The position numbers and the translations under genes are program-made. The notes beneath the pieces are model-generated. The model had not been told where the DNA came from. It made no database searches and saw nothing but the letters and a program-made list of their open reading frames with translations. Below are positions 20,613 through 33,047 of a DNA stretch of 64,000 nucleotides, piece after piece. Origin of the DNA: Tamarix chinensis (Eukaryota > Streptophyta > Magnoliopsida > Caryophyllales > Tamaricaceae); assembly GCA_030549775.1 (NCBI GenBank), contig CM060174.1:48402707-48466706 (forward strand). The letters run 5' to 3'. Positions within the stretch are counted from its first letter, which is position 1; every line of letters starts with the position of its first letter.

Positions 20613-22499
20613 GGAATGATGCGTGACTAGATTGTTGTTTTAATGCTTCCATGACCCTATAAATGAATAACCAATGCCCCAAACTTGCATTAGTCAAAGT
20701 GGAATATTATTGAACAAATGGAGCTCATTCCTTGGTGATTCAAAGGCGTTACAACTTTTTTTATGTTCCCCTATAAAAAGGGTAAAGAACCAAGTATCAT
20801 TTGTAGTTGGAGAAGCACCAATCAGAACCCACCCACATCAATCTCTTCCTTGACATATCAATAGGAGAAAAGGGGAATGATTGAGACCAACCAAAGAATT
20901 AAACAAGTCAATGAATAGAAGTGTCATCAGAAATACTAGTGTGAATAAATCACCGTAATAGATAAAAATGTTCTTAGCTACTAACAATAGTAAAACAAAA
21001 AAAGAAACATAGGAATTATCTAAGCAAAGGTATACCATACCATTAGTGATTATATACATATAGAAACTACTATTTATAACTCCGAAGATGTGAGGGCTTT
21101 GATAAAATATTATGCATATTGATGCAAGGACATGTCCCACAAGCCCGGTGCATCGTTCTACACTTGGATGACAAGTTTGTTTTGGCCATTGGACCCTTTA
21201 CATAACTTGTTTGAAGGATTGGATCAAATGAATGCATATGGGATTAATTGAATCATAAGTGGACATGTGCTTAGCACATGTTAATAGAATCATGTGCGTA
21301 ACACATGTTGAGGAGGTTTTTAAGCCCTTTAGAGATAGTTATTAGCATCCTAATTAGTCATTATTAGATTTGTTACCTAATAATTAAGAAGCTTGACAGA
21401 AGATTCTGTAAGATTAGATGAAGTTTTATATTTTAGAGTGTGATTTATATTATGTGTATGTTATAAGTGTGGTGTAGATTTTTCTAGATATTGTGTTGTT
21501 TTTCATTTTTGTTTTTATTCTACCTTATGCGTGCAAGATTAAGTTGAATTATGCCTATAAAAACACAATGTAACTGCATTGGTTTCAATAGTTGAATGAT
21601 AATTGAAAGTTGAATATTCAAATTAAACCTCATGTGAGTTCTCTATTTTTGTCAATTATGTATGATTGAAAAATTAAAAAACCCTCTATATTCTTCTTTT
21701 GTGGTCTAATATAGAGTTCTATCCTTCAAATGTATTATCATCCATCATATACATTACATTAATCTTCAACCATCTATAATAAGTCACATAAAACAACAAC
21801 TTTGTGCAACTTTTACCTTTGAAATCCTAACCCTAAGATCTTTCAACATCCATTCACACCATTTTAAAATCATGTTTTCCTCCATTAAAACATATCTTAA
21901 TCATGCTATTAAACCTTAATTAAACTCCTATACACTTTTCATCCATCACAATATACATACCTAAACACATAACCTTGCAAACCCTGACCATGTGTCAAAA
22001 TTTATTTTCATTAATTTCTGCATGTGTTTTGTTTAGTTTTCTTGATTAAATTTTTTAAATTGATATAATTTGTTTGTGTATGCTTTCCCTGCGCACCATA
22101 TACTGACCTAAAACATCCAATATTTTTTGTACCTTCTAAAATTTTATTCCTTCATTTTCAATCACTTGTTGTTGATGTTTTACTCTTTATGGTCAACTTC
22201 TCTTTCTTTACCCATTTATATATAATCTTTTAACTCTTCTTTTTTTAGAGCCTTCTATATGTTATTTGTAAGAGCCTATTACCCTTCCTCCTTATGTTTT
22301 TATAACTTTTTTACAATCGGTTGCGGGGATAATTTCAACGTCTTAACTCAGTTACTAAGTAATCTCCTTGCTCTCTTTATTACCTTTGTTACCAACCTCA
22401 ATAACTACTACTAGTTATATGCTTATTAGTCTTATGTATGTCAAGTAAGATTAGTTTAAAGACTAGTTGAAAGTTTATAAGTTATAAAATAATTGAAGT
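20613..22499. other. Intergenic sequence, LTR-like pieces, no gene
   Basis: No coding similarity on either strand. 21140-21660 contains features reminiscent of an LTR (CCTATAAAAACACAATGTAAC, AT-rich tail), but no partner copy, PBS or polypurine tract was found. 21730-22400 is AT/T-rich with nothing recognised. Confidence 0.45.
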
Positions 22500-22869
22500 A
22501 ACTGTTTAAACACTAGTTTCTAAACTCAACTCTCAACCTCGCCCGATGTCTCATTAGTGTTGTAGGCATCGAGGATAACATTTCCTACTTGCACAGACTC
22601 AAGTGGTCCCTCTACTCGTGGGAATGAGTAGCATCCATGAAATGGGTGATTCGTATGCTACGTACTGAGCAAGGTAACCATATGGGTAGAACCAGCAAGA
22701 AACACACAAGTAAGGCCATGCAAGAAGATAAACACATAAGGTGTATCAGGCAATAATTTCAGATTTACAAGATTAGACCAGACTTATATTAATAATTTAT
22801 CTGACACCTCTTTTATATTAATAATTTATCTGACACCTCTTTTATATTAATTCCATAAGAGTATAAGAA

Positions 22870-23400
22870 CCCTACTATTATGGCCAGTAGACCGGAAACA
22901 CTCCACAAGGCAAAACACATCTGACTACTATTATAACTAGTGGACCGGAGTCACTTAGCAGGACAACACACACTTGACTACTATTATTGTTGGTGGACCG
23001 AAAAATACATCTATAACCTAACTGACCTCGACTCACATGGTATTCAATTGTAAATAATTAGTATCTTTTCATGTCTTATACTTCCAGTTCACACATTTCT
23101 CATATTAATTCCATGTGAGTATGGGAACCCCACTATTATAAACGGTGGACCGAAAATACTCTATAGGGCAGAATGCACCTAACCACTATTATTGCTGGTG
23201 GACCGGAAAATATATATCCTCACTGGCATCGATTCATGAGGTGTTCCACTATAAGTAAATAGTATCTTCTCATGACTTATTACCATATAAGGTTTTGTTT
23301 ATTGAGCCTGCAATCCCCCACTATTATAGCCGGTGGACCGAAAATATACAACAGGAAAAAACACACCTGACCATTATTATAGCCGGTGGATCGAAAAATA
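22870..23400 (-). repeat. CCAC-AATAATAGTGG higher-order array, copy A
   Basis: On the plus strand CCACTATTAT...GGTGGACCG units occur as three groups: three near 22875-23000, two near 23130-23205 and two near 23318-23395. The linkers (GTAAATAATTAGTATCTT) also repeat. This copy has one more group than B, C and D. Confidence 0.85.
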
Positions 23401-25079
23401 TATAACTTCACTGGGCCCTGGCTTGATAATCTTTCACTTTAAGTGCTTAGTGTTTTATTGTATCTTATTTCACACACAACCCCGACTAGACATGCACAAC
23501 CCATTTGACTTCCCAAAAATCTTGTTCTATATCTTGGGACTTTTACTTCCTCTAGTATATCAAGACATTCTTTCCCACTCTTTCCTCATCACCATGAATA
23601 TTCAGCTCTGAGGCCCACATTCCATATCTCTGAATCAACTTAATATCACTCTCTAGGGTTTTATTCCGAGAAAACCCTAATGGCCCAACCTGCCTCTATC
23701 CCATACAACTCATACTCCTCCATTTTATCGTCTCCCTTGATTCATCCCCAAGCACCACATTTTACTTATCATGTAATACATGTGGTCATGAAACCCTAGT
23801 TGCCCATCCCAAAACTCTAGCACCTCTCTTTCCCAATACAATGTTATTCGATCATCACTCTTACTTACCATCACCTCTTCCACATGACACATATCCAACA
23901 CAACCCATGATTCCGATACTTCCTTCCATCTTTTTCTACTCATCATGAACCCAAAACTCTTCTTTATTACCAAAACCATCACTTCCCTTGATCCACACTT
24001 GGCATTACAACCTCACTATTCAACTCCCACACATGATCGCCAAAAACCCTAGTTAGCTCCCCAAAAACCCTAGTACTTCTCCTTTCTTTTATGCTACTCA
24101 CTCAACACCCAAATATATTCTTGTCACTTGACTCACTTTTCCTCCATGTGACACCCCTTCTTTCTTTTATCCTCATTCTAACCATTTCCATTAATTTTTC
24201 CTCCCTTACACATTTCTATCACTTAGGGTTTTCTCCCAAAACTCTAGTCAGATCTCCTATGCATTATTACATCAACTAACGTACTATTTTTCACATATGG
24301 ACTCCAATCACCCTAACAATTCTTCCCTTACCTTACTCGATCCTCAAATAAACTTTTCCTATGTAAAAGTCATCCCCATGAAAAGGCTAACCATCTCATG
24401 TAAGCCCTAGACTTTCCATGCATGTTTTGATCAATTCCCTTAATTTCATTCCCATTATTCCTCTTTTTATCCACTTATAGGTCATAAGATAATTAGGCAA
24501 TCATTAACATTCTCTAGCCAAATCACTTTCCTCATTCTTTTCCATTTCTCTCACAACCACATCATACTACTTAAGACATCCTATCATTCATTACATAAGC
24601 ACAATTCAAGTACAAGTAATAACATCATATTACACATATCATAAACACATGCAACTTACCTTATTTCTATGCTCAGCAAGTTGTGTTACAAGAACATGAT
24701 AATATAAAATATAAAGCACACACATCAAACCAACACACATATCACACTCTTACACATAAAAAGCCTTAACCATATCCTTACCTAATACGACATCGGGCTT
24801 GGAGCACGTTCCTATGCTTTCTTAGGGTTTTGACTTGATTCACCTATAAGAAGAAAATACTAAGGATTAACCTCCCACTTACCAAAATTACCATAATTTC
24901 CTACCTTACCCTTATCATGGCCTACTATTAGGGTTAGTAATAGTAATAGTTATTTTATAAATAAAAGTAGGGTTATTATTTTCAAAGTAGCTAACCATGT
25001 CATTACTTGTCAAAATAGGTCTTAGGAGATACATTGGTTCATGTTAAAGTATTAAGAGCAATATTTATATTATTAAAGA

Positions 25080-25289
25080 TAATAGCTTTAATATTAATAA
25101 TAATAATAGCAATAGTTGTGGTGATAGTACTAATATCAACCCAAATCCTAGTAATAATAATAATAGTGATATTCGTAATACCAAAGTAGTGACAATAATG
25201 ATACTAATCATAATAATAATGCTAGTAGTGATAGTAAGGTTAGTGATATACGAAATATTAATAATAATGATAAGGAAATAATAATAATA

Positions 25290-25339
<50 letters not shown>

Positions 25340-25647
25340 TATTATTATTATTATTATAGTAATGATAGTAACAATCATAATAATAATGTTAAGCATAATA
25401 CTACTAATAATAATAATCGAAATGGTAATAATAATATAAGGGTTCAAATATTTACTATAATAATAAAAGTGATAATGGGCCAAAGTTAGCATTAATAATA
25501 ATATTAAGAAAAATAATGATAATAATAATAATAATCATAATCATAATAATACTAAAGTTGTAGACCTTTAATAATAATATTATTAGTAAGAAATATTCCA
25601 AAGTTAGGTTTAATAATAACAATGGTAAAGGTAATAATAATGATAAC

Positions 25648-25718
<71 letters not shown>

Positions 25719-25720
25719 AC
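25080..25720 (-). repeat. Interrupted ATT microsatellite domain, copy A
   Basis: AAT/ATT runs with two long pure tracts near 25290-25355 and 25650-25715, separated by degenerate AT-trinucleotide sequence. The matching domain occupies the same place in copies B, C and D. Confidence 0.9.
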
Positions 25721-26381
25721 TAAAAATTGCTAACACTTGTATAAAAAGGATTTAGGGGTTGGGGAGGTTAGGGTACCACCTAGGGATGGTGGTGGCACCG
25801 GCGGTAACACACGGCCATGGCGGCGGCGGTAGTGGAGGGAGAAGAGAGAGGGAGAGGTGGTTGTATAGGCTAGGAGAGAGGGAATGAGGGGTTGATTGAG
25901 GTGGTGGTGGGTACCTCAGGTGGAGAGGGTTGGAATGGAGGTGGTGGTGTAGCCAAATAGGGCGGCGCACAACGGTGGGTGAGGTGACCAAAGGTGGTGG
26001 AGGGGGAGGAAGGGAGAAGGAGAGGGAGGCAAGGAAAAAGGGAGATATGGGGAGGTAGAGGAAGCTCCACTGGTTGTTCTAGAGGTAGAGGGGGTGGTTG
26101 TTGGGGCTGAATCAGCGGTGGACGGTGGTGCAAAAGCCAACGGTGGTCTAGGTGGGGCTGATTGGGAGGTGAACTTTGCTTTATAGGGTGCCTTGTGTAG
26201 GGTAAATCGAGGGTGGAGGGAGGTATAGTTTGGTAGAGGGTAATGCAGGGAGCAGTTTTGTGGGTAGCTTGGGCAGTTGTGCTGGGCGGCAGCGACAAGG
26301 TGGTCGTCTGATTGGGAAGTGGCGCAAGGGTCAATTTTTTGGGTTGCGAAAACAAAGGGCTTAATTATGGCTGCCTGTGGG

Positions 26382-26391
26382 GTATTTATAG
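26382..26391 (-). promoter_or_regulatory. TATA box of LTR copy A
   Basis: The minus strand reads CTATAAATAC, 844 bp from the LTR start, matching the TATA boxes of B (857) and D (808) in sequence and position. Confidence 0.7.
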
Positions 26392-27409
26392 GCCAAATGG
26401 AGGGGAAAATGACAGAGGAGGAAGAGGAAAAGTGGAGGTGGGTGAGGTAGGACCATTGACTGGCAGTGGTAGGAGGGTTGGTGGTCGGGAGAGAGAAAGG
26501 AAAGAGGGGTAGGCATGCGTGAGGGGGGAGAGGGTTGGTTGGGTTGAAAATGGGAAAGAAAACGATGGGGGAGAGAGGGAAAGGATAGTCGGCGTGTGGT
26601 TGGGGCTGCTATTGGAGACGGGCTTGCAAAACGTAGGCTTGCAGGTTGAGCTGGCGAGAGGGAAGGGGAAGAAAAGAAGTGGACTGAGTGGTTCCAAAAG
26701 AAAGAAAGAAAGAAAAAGAAGCGGTGGACTAGGGCTGGGCAACGGGCGAAGGAAAAAAAAGATGGTGCAGGCCTAGGCCATACGGGAGGGGGAAGGGAAA
26801 AGAAGGAGGAGAGTTTGGGCTGCGAGGAAGGCTGGTCCAAACTAGGGGGAGGCAAAATAAGAAACGGAGAAAGGAGAGAAAGGAAAGGAAGAGGAAAAGA
26901 AAGAAGAAAAAGGAAAAAGGGAAGAAAAAGAAAATAGATGGGTTGGGATATTTAGAACATTTGGTATTTTTGAATATTTAAATTAATAATATTTTAAATA
27001 AAATAATAAATAAACTCCCTTTTTGGGTTAATTTAGGATAATTTGAATAATTTTCCTAAATTTTATTTTAATTAGAAAAACACCCTAATTTTTCCTAAAT
27101 AAATTATTTATTATTTTCCTCTTAATTTTATCTTATTTTCTTCCTCTTATTTTAATAAATTAATTTATTTAATTTATTTCTCTAATAAATCCTTATTTGG
27201 CCATAATTTCTAAAATTAGGGTTTTGGGTGTTTCACCAACCTCCTTCCTTTTTCCCTATTTGGGTAAAATGACCCCTTCCCCCATGCATCCCCCTTGCCC
27301 ACACCTGCCTTTTCCTTTTCGTTCCTAGCTTGTTGTAACCCTTCCTCTCTACCAAATTGCACTCCCTTTTAACTCCAACCACCTACACCTACCTAGGCAT
27401 ACCTACCTC

Positions 27410-27909
27410 TATAATACCCCAAAACCCTAATTTAGAAAATTATAATAAAATAAAAATTTATTAGTAAAATTAATTAAATATATTATTTTCATAAAAATAA
27501 TGGGATTAATTAAGAAAAAAAGGAGGAAAATAATAAAGAATTTAATTAGGGAAGATTAGGGTATTTTGCGAAATAAAATAGAATTTAGGAAAATTTAAAC
27601 CAAAATATCCTAAATTAATATTAAAAAAATTTAATTATTATTTTTCTAATTTTTATTATTTTTAAATATTCAAAAATATCAAAATATCCTAAACACCCCA
27701 ATCAACCTATTTTTCCTTTTTCTTCCTTAGTTTCTCCTTTCTCCTTTTTCTTTTTCTCCCCTTCCTCCCCGGATTGGGCCACACCTGATTTAACTCCCCT
27801 CCTCTCTTCTCTCCCCACGTAGCCTTTCCCATATTATTCTTTTTTCCTCCTCCTTCACCACTGGTTCTGCCCCTATTTTTTCTTTCTTTCTTTTTTCCTT
27901 AGACCGGCA
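27410..27909 (+). repeat. LTR fragment H (start of the same family)
   Basis: Begins TATAATACCCCAAAACCCTA, then the AT-rich and polypyrimidine segments in the order seen at the start of copy B, ending at TTAGACCGGC where B reads ATAGACCGGC. Sequence after about 27909 does not match, so this is a 0.5-kb truncated copy, in the orientation opposite to copy A. Confidence 0.7.
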
Positions 27910-28900
27910 TTACATTTGGTAGCATTTCATTTTTAGTTCATTACATGTTTTACTTATTTGGGGGAGACATGAGAGATTTAAACTCAATGGAAAAGGATAA
28001 AATGGTCTTTAATCTAACATAAAGATATGATTAGGGTCATTTATTGATAATATGAGGATTATTACATGAAATTGCCTTGGGATCATGTACTTAGATAATG
28101 GTACTTTAAGGGTATTCTTGATCTTCATTGAAGTTTAATGAGTAAAATGGTGTTGATACCCTTTAAGAGCATGCATATTATAGTGGTGTAGTTTAATACT
28201 TGTAGGGTGAATCAAGACTCTTCCCCACATCCCTATTTTATAGTTCTATTTATCTTATCTTATCCTTTTAATTATTTATCTTCTCATTTGCATTTGATAT
28301 CTTAGTTGGATTTATCCTACAACATAACTTGTTTTCATTCCTTTATTTTGCACCTAATAACTATCCTATAGTATTACAATACCCCATTCCATATGGTAAT
28401 GATCCTCTACTCACTAACTTATGAATTAGACAATTTGATGTACTTTCACATTGTGGCTAGTTTTTCCATCTTTTATTTCATTTTATACATATCCTCTCAT
28501 AAATTTTTTTAGCACCATTGCCGAGACTACAAATATTCAAATATGGTTTTGGTAGTTCTAGTTGCAAATCATTTAGATTAGTTTTCCTTCAATTTTTATA
28601 TATTTTTACTTTTTATACCCAAAAATATTGCTCCATTGTGAGTGAGATTAAAGGATTTTATTTGATTAATACTCCACCTCAATGGAAAAATATCTTGCTA
28701 ACTTGACAAGAACAACCATTTTATGGTATCCCTACAATTCTATTACCATAACCTAAAGCAACACACCTCATAGTTTTTCCCATAGATGTTTATTGGGATG
28801 ATAGGAACTAATCCATAAGATACTATATGGTCCTTGTTCAGTATTATCTTAATCCTATTATTGTGTTGCTTGAAATCCAATTCTCTTAGTTTAAGCTAAA
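27910..28900. other. Intergenic sequence, no recognised gene
   Basis: AT-rich DNA without recognisable coding similarity. The last part may be leader or Gag N-terminal sequence of the gypsy remnant that follows. Confidence 0.4.
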
Positions 28901-28949
28901 AACCATTTATGTCCCACATACTACAAACTATAATACATATTTATGGAAA

Positions 28950-29270
28950 AATTAGTAAAATATCCCACAAACACTTAAAGTCTATCATGGAAAATTCTTT
29001 CCATACTTCCTACATGATAAAACTAGAGAGTGGCTATAATTCTTTCCTCTAACATTCATCGTCTCATGGGATGATATTGTCCATAAGATCCTCATGAGAT
29101 ATTTCCCTCCTAACAAATACATCGAACGAAAACATAAACTTACATATTTCCTACATATAGCTGACATGGTCCTAAACAATGCAGGGAAAAGATACAAGAA
29201 CTTACCTTAGAAATGCTTTAACCACGGTTTCCCACATTGACTATGAATAAAAAAATTGATACCGTAGGTT
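28950..29270 (+). pseudogene. Ty3/gypsy Gag remnant (Athila/Tat-like)
   Basis: The plus strand encodes FLHDKTREWL-stop-FFPLTFIVSW, then DDIVHKILMRYFPPNKYI and RYKNLP-stop-KCFNHGFPH, matching the conserved Retrotrans_gag core (FLRDKAxxWL, W-D/N-xLxxKFLxKYFPP, FKxLLRxCPHHGxP). Internal stops show it is dead. No pol domain was recognised nearby. Confidence 0.7.
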
Positions 29271-30550
29271 GAATACTTAGACCAAAAACATAGTAAATTC
29301 CTCAACTAATGGAACACTATTAAGTAAATCTTGTAACCAATCCTATAGAATCATCGACACTATAACATGTAACTAAAAATAATGGGATAACATGAGAAAT
29401 GTCCATAGTAAAATAGTATTTGGTATCCTTTTAGTTGATGTTTTAAAAGGTCCTAGTGGGTATATATCATCCATATAACCAACATGCTCAAGACTATGTC
29501 TCTTACTAGTTTACAAGCTATATAGAAATAAGAAAATGAGAAAACTATAGCATAAGACATTACATTATCTTACGCTTACTATAGAGAGTGTCTTTTATTT
29601 AGTAGTGCCCTACTAATCCATGTCTATGAATTCTATAAGAAATTAGCCTATATGAGCCCTATAATATGGGGAAAACCACAATTAGAATTGGAGCTAACAT
29701 CCAAACTTACCTAGGACAAACCATAAGAAAATGAATTAGCCATCAAGTTAGGAGTATGTTGTGCTAGAAGAATTGCTTTGAGGTAATGCATTCTTATATA
29801 TATATATATATTTGTATGAGTTAATTAAATTCTTGGAATCAAGCATGTGGTAAAGTTTTCATGTTTGAAGTCAAAACATGTTTAGGGTTCCTTGTTATTA
29901 TGCATGGTTTTGGCCATCGATTGATTTGGCCAAACCTATCAATTGGTTCCTATAAAAATTTCATCGGTGGGATCGACCTATCAGTTGGTTCATTGGTTTT
30001 ATTTTCTTACATCAGATCTTATATTAAAAGACTAGTCGACTGGTCAAAGGGACTAATCAATTGGTCAGCTTGATTTCACCATGTTTGCTTGATACTTAAT
30101 GTTCTTTTACTAGGCCTTCTATATTAATGTATCTATATAGTTACAATATTTTAGTTATGATTCCAACCATGATTAACCAAATTTTTTATATAGATAAATA
30201 TGATAATATTGTGGGCCTTGTGTGAATTAATTTGGTGTCACCTCTAAGCACCTAGATGATGGCTTATGTGCCTTGTGATGTGTTTGGTGGTATAACTAGG
30301 AAACACTCCAATTAGTTATTAATGGAATAAAATTGTAACTATGATATCACTTGGTAATTCATAACAATGGATTATGATTTCATTAAATCCTTTTTCTTTG
30401 ACTCTTGCAATAGCTAGTGGGCGGGTCACCCTATATTTTTAACTTTTCACTTAGTAGCTATTTACTTTTCTACTATTTTTTGGATGGTAGGGGGTGTGCA
30501 CTTATCTTTAAGGTATATGATTATACAGTGGCATGCTGACATGACATTTG
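29271..30550. other. Repeat-derived sequence, no gene
   Basis: No coding similarity. Around 29910-30070 short motifs of the type ATCGA, CAATTGG, TCGACTGGTCA and AATTGGTCA recur. A TA run lies at 29796-29811. The sequence may be the interior or LTR part of the element represented by the Gag remnant. Confidence 0.4.
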
Positions 30551-30554
30551 TGTC

Positions 30555-30860
30555 TAGTGTGGTGGGTGAGGTATCTAGGTATAGTCCCCTAGTATTTTGC
30601 ATTATCCATCGCATAGGAAGGTGTGGTATCCCAACTTTTGTGTCCCTCGTGGCATAGGAATTCAATGTGTGGTGGGTGAGATTTCTAGTACAAGCCCCTT
30701 TGATGTAATTTAATCATGTATGGTGGGTGTGGTATCTCAATCTGTGTTATTCCTCACAACAGGTGTATTCAATGTGTGGTGGGTGTGGTATCCCTAAAGA
30801 AAACCCCTTTTGATGTATCTTAACCATATGTAGTGGATGTGGTATTCCATTGTATGCGTT
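30555..30860 (+). repeat. 109-bp tandem array (three repeats, two subunits each)
   Basis: GTGGTGGGTGAGG-type starts recur at 30559, 30669 and 30777. An interleaved GTGTGGTATC-type start recurs near 30621, 30728 and 30836. The period is 107-110 bp, made of two related subunits of about 55 bp. Downstream sequence (31330-31690) resembles the 3' end of the E-type LTR, so the array probably sits in a third LTR family. Confidence 0.75.
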
Positions 30861-30999
30861 TATCACCATAATTTTTGTTCATGGTGGAGAATAGGGTGCG
30901 ATCCAATGGATTATCCTAGTAACTAAAAATTATGTGGTCACTAAAGGATAGATTATAATATTATTTTGATTATGTGATTCTAATTTAGGATGTGTATCA

Positions 31000-31690
31000 T
31001 TATTCTTCCATGATTTCCATGCTAGTATTCCTTGTTATATTACTATCATTAGCTTGAGTGTTATATTATGTTAGTACGTTTATCACCATGTAAATATGTG
31101 ACTTCAATGTGTAGTATGAGCCCTTACAATGTTGTAGGTAGTTTGTTTTACTTGCACCTTACTGTACTAGTATAACACTTGTGTGGTCGTTGTGATAATC
31201 TAGCTTTTGATTTAGTGAGTAGAGGATGATTTATAGGGTTACGATTCTTAGAGTATGTTGAGCATGATATTGTGGGTTAGTATTTGTCCATTACTTGGGG
31301 GTTTATGATTTATTATGAGTTATGTTTACATTTAGTTAAGAGTCAGGGTAACTGGATCGATGTCTTTTACCCACTATGTTGGAAAGATTTTGGTTCTTTC
31401 TAATTATGTAAACTCTTGGCTTTAGTCCCTATAATTTAGATTTTGTGACCTCTGTCTCTTCTATCTATATGATTATTCTCATCATTTTTATTATTAGTAT
31501 TATTGTATTATTAGTAGAGTAGACATTCTTTTGTTTATTGTATTATTTTTCCTTCCATCAGACATAGATTAGATGATGATCACACTTCTCTCATAGTTGA
31601 TGTGATAGTAACAGTCCCTAATTTTAATTTTATAAATTCTTCCAAATTGTCTTTAATAAAATTTATTATTCTAAATTTAGGGGTGTTTTC
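31000..31690 (+). repeat. Probable 3' end of an E-related LTR
   Basis: 31335-31460 (TTAGTTAAGAGTCAGGGT, AAAGATTTTGG, TTTTGTGACC) parallels 36880-37000 of LTR E, and the segment ends CTAAATTTAGGGGTGTT near 31690, like the GGGGTGTTACA end of the family. The terminal CA is not preserved. It abuts the CACTA remnant. Confidence 0.5.
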
Positions 31691-31719
31691 GGTTAGTATC
31701 TGAGCATATGGTTTTAAAT

Positions 31720-32470
31720 CTTGATATTATCTATCTTCTCATTAGCATGACATCTCAAGTTCTTTACATCTTAGACATTAATAAACATCCACCTAAATCT
31801 TGGTATTATAGAAAAATACTATAACACCTTACATGGCACCTTGTTCTTATTGTATTATGGTGCTTTGCATTTATGATTAGGAATATTATTTAAATATGCA
31901 TATTCGTTGTGAAATAATATGCAGTCATTAGTGTACGTATGTATCTTTTTATAACTCATGCCCATAGATGAATTTATCTTCTTTTCTTCATAGGTACGAT
32001 CGGGTATAACATTATCATCAAAAAATATTTCTCTCACAAGTGTCAATAATTTTGTGAAACTTTTATCACTCCACCAGTTACATGTTTTTAAGTTGTACAA
32101 GATGAAAGTAGAAAATAATCTAGTAAACTTCTTACAATAGGTATACAAAAGGCTTTTACGAGTCACTCAATAACTAGTCGAATATTTTTGCAAAATCTTA
32201 AACACTTTCCTCAACCTTCTTGGTCATCTTCTCTAACAAATCACCCTCAGTGTTGTCAAATGATCCACTACTATCCCTTCTACCTTCCTCATTAACATAT
32301 CTAGACTCTATCTCACCATACCATATGCAACGAGTGTGACTTGTATCAATTTCGTACCCAAACAAATGAACTCTCAAATCATTAACATTGACACGTTGAA
32401 TATAAGTACAATTTAAACAAGGGCATACTCCTCTACTAGCATCTCGAGCATGTTCTACTGCAAACTTAAT
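31720..32470 (-). pseudogene. CACTA (En/Spm) TNP2-type transposase remnant
   Basis: Minus strand: the transposase-associated domain (32330-32470: FAVEHARDASRGVCPCLNC, VHLFGYEIDTSHTRCIWYGE, matching the CPCxxC...H...GF/Y...W pattern), then TNP2 (31855-32166: WSDKSFTKLLTLVREIF, EEKKINSSMGMSYKKIHTY, NDCILFHNEYAYLNNIPNHK) and a short broken continuation (KVPCKVL) at 31800. The catalytic C-terminal part is missing and stops are present. No CACTA ends were seen. Confidence 0.88.
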
Positions 32471-33047
32471 AATAAAAAATTCTCAATACCTTTGTCATAT
32501 TCTCTAGACAAAATATTTGTATACATCCATTTCCAATCTATATATATCCCACAAAAAAATTATTACAAATAAATTAACTTCTATAAACTAATTAATTTAT
32601 ATATTGCTCCTCCTTAGAAATAATTCATATTTCAATAATATATCATGTTATTTTGTTGCTATCTATATAAATAATTCTAAAACATTTGCATATCTCTTAT
32701 CAATTAAAAAATTGCTCATGGTTAGAAAGAATTCATATTTCTATAATGTATCATGTTACTCTATTGCTATATATACAAACCATTCCAGCAAGGGAATAAA
32801 AATAAACAAATACATAAATCTTTCTTGCCTAAAAAGAGTTCATATGTATACACGTATCAAATATTTATACAAGGGTTGTAAATTCAAAAGTAAATACATA
32901 CTTCATGTTTAAAATAAGACCCAAAAACTAAGAAGAAACCCAAGGCAATAAAAGTAATATATACATCAAAAGGTTACTACAACCTAAATACCTAACTAAG
33001 AACACCCGTAACCATCCTATAAAATCTGTCAATAGCCTTGCCTAGTC
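32471..33047. other. Sequence without recognised gene between CACTA remnant and LTR E
   Basis: AT-rich. An imperfect direct repeat containing AGAATTCATATTT / AATAATTCATATTTC with ATGTTA and TATTGCTAT occurs at 32620-32680 and 32725-32785 (about 106 bp apart). Nothing coding. Confidence 0.5.

Larger units (their letters stand above)
22500..27235 (-). repeat. Long LTR copy A of the B/C/D family
   Basis: The antisense of the solo LTRs at 43.8-63.1 kb. In sense it starts TGAAACACCC at 27235, then AT-rich DNA, a purine/pyrimidine block (complement of 26750-26930), TATA box, proline-codon-rich block (25760-26360), ATT tracts (25080-25720), the conserved GGCTTGGAGCACG stretch (24797-24809), a region of short TAGGGTTT motifs, and the CCAC...GTGG array. 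The sense 3' end matches copies B and D (GTAGGCATCGAGGATAAC near 22560), but the terminal GTTACA is missing near 22500, so this copy is truncated or diverged there. Confidence 0.8.

Noticed and set aside
21380..21660. Possible TRIM or solo LTR (CCTATAAAAACACAATGTAAC)
   Set aside because: No second copy, PBS, polypurine tract or target duplication could be identified, so the element call is not supported.
25208..25736. Minus-strand open frames of almost pure Ile/Leu (and equivalents at 45343-46072, 49299-49954 and 59972-60564)
   Set aside because: They are translations of ATT/ACT microsatellite tracts inside the giant LTRs. No sequence complexity, no conserved start.
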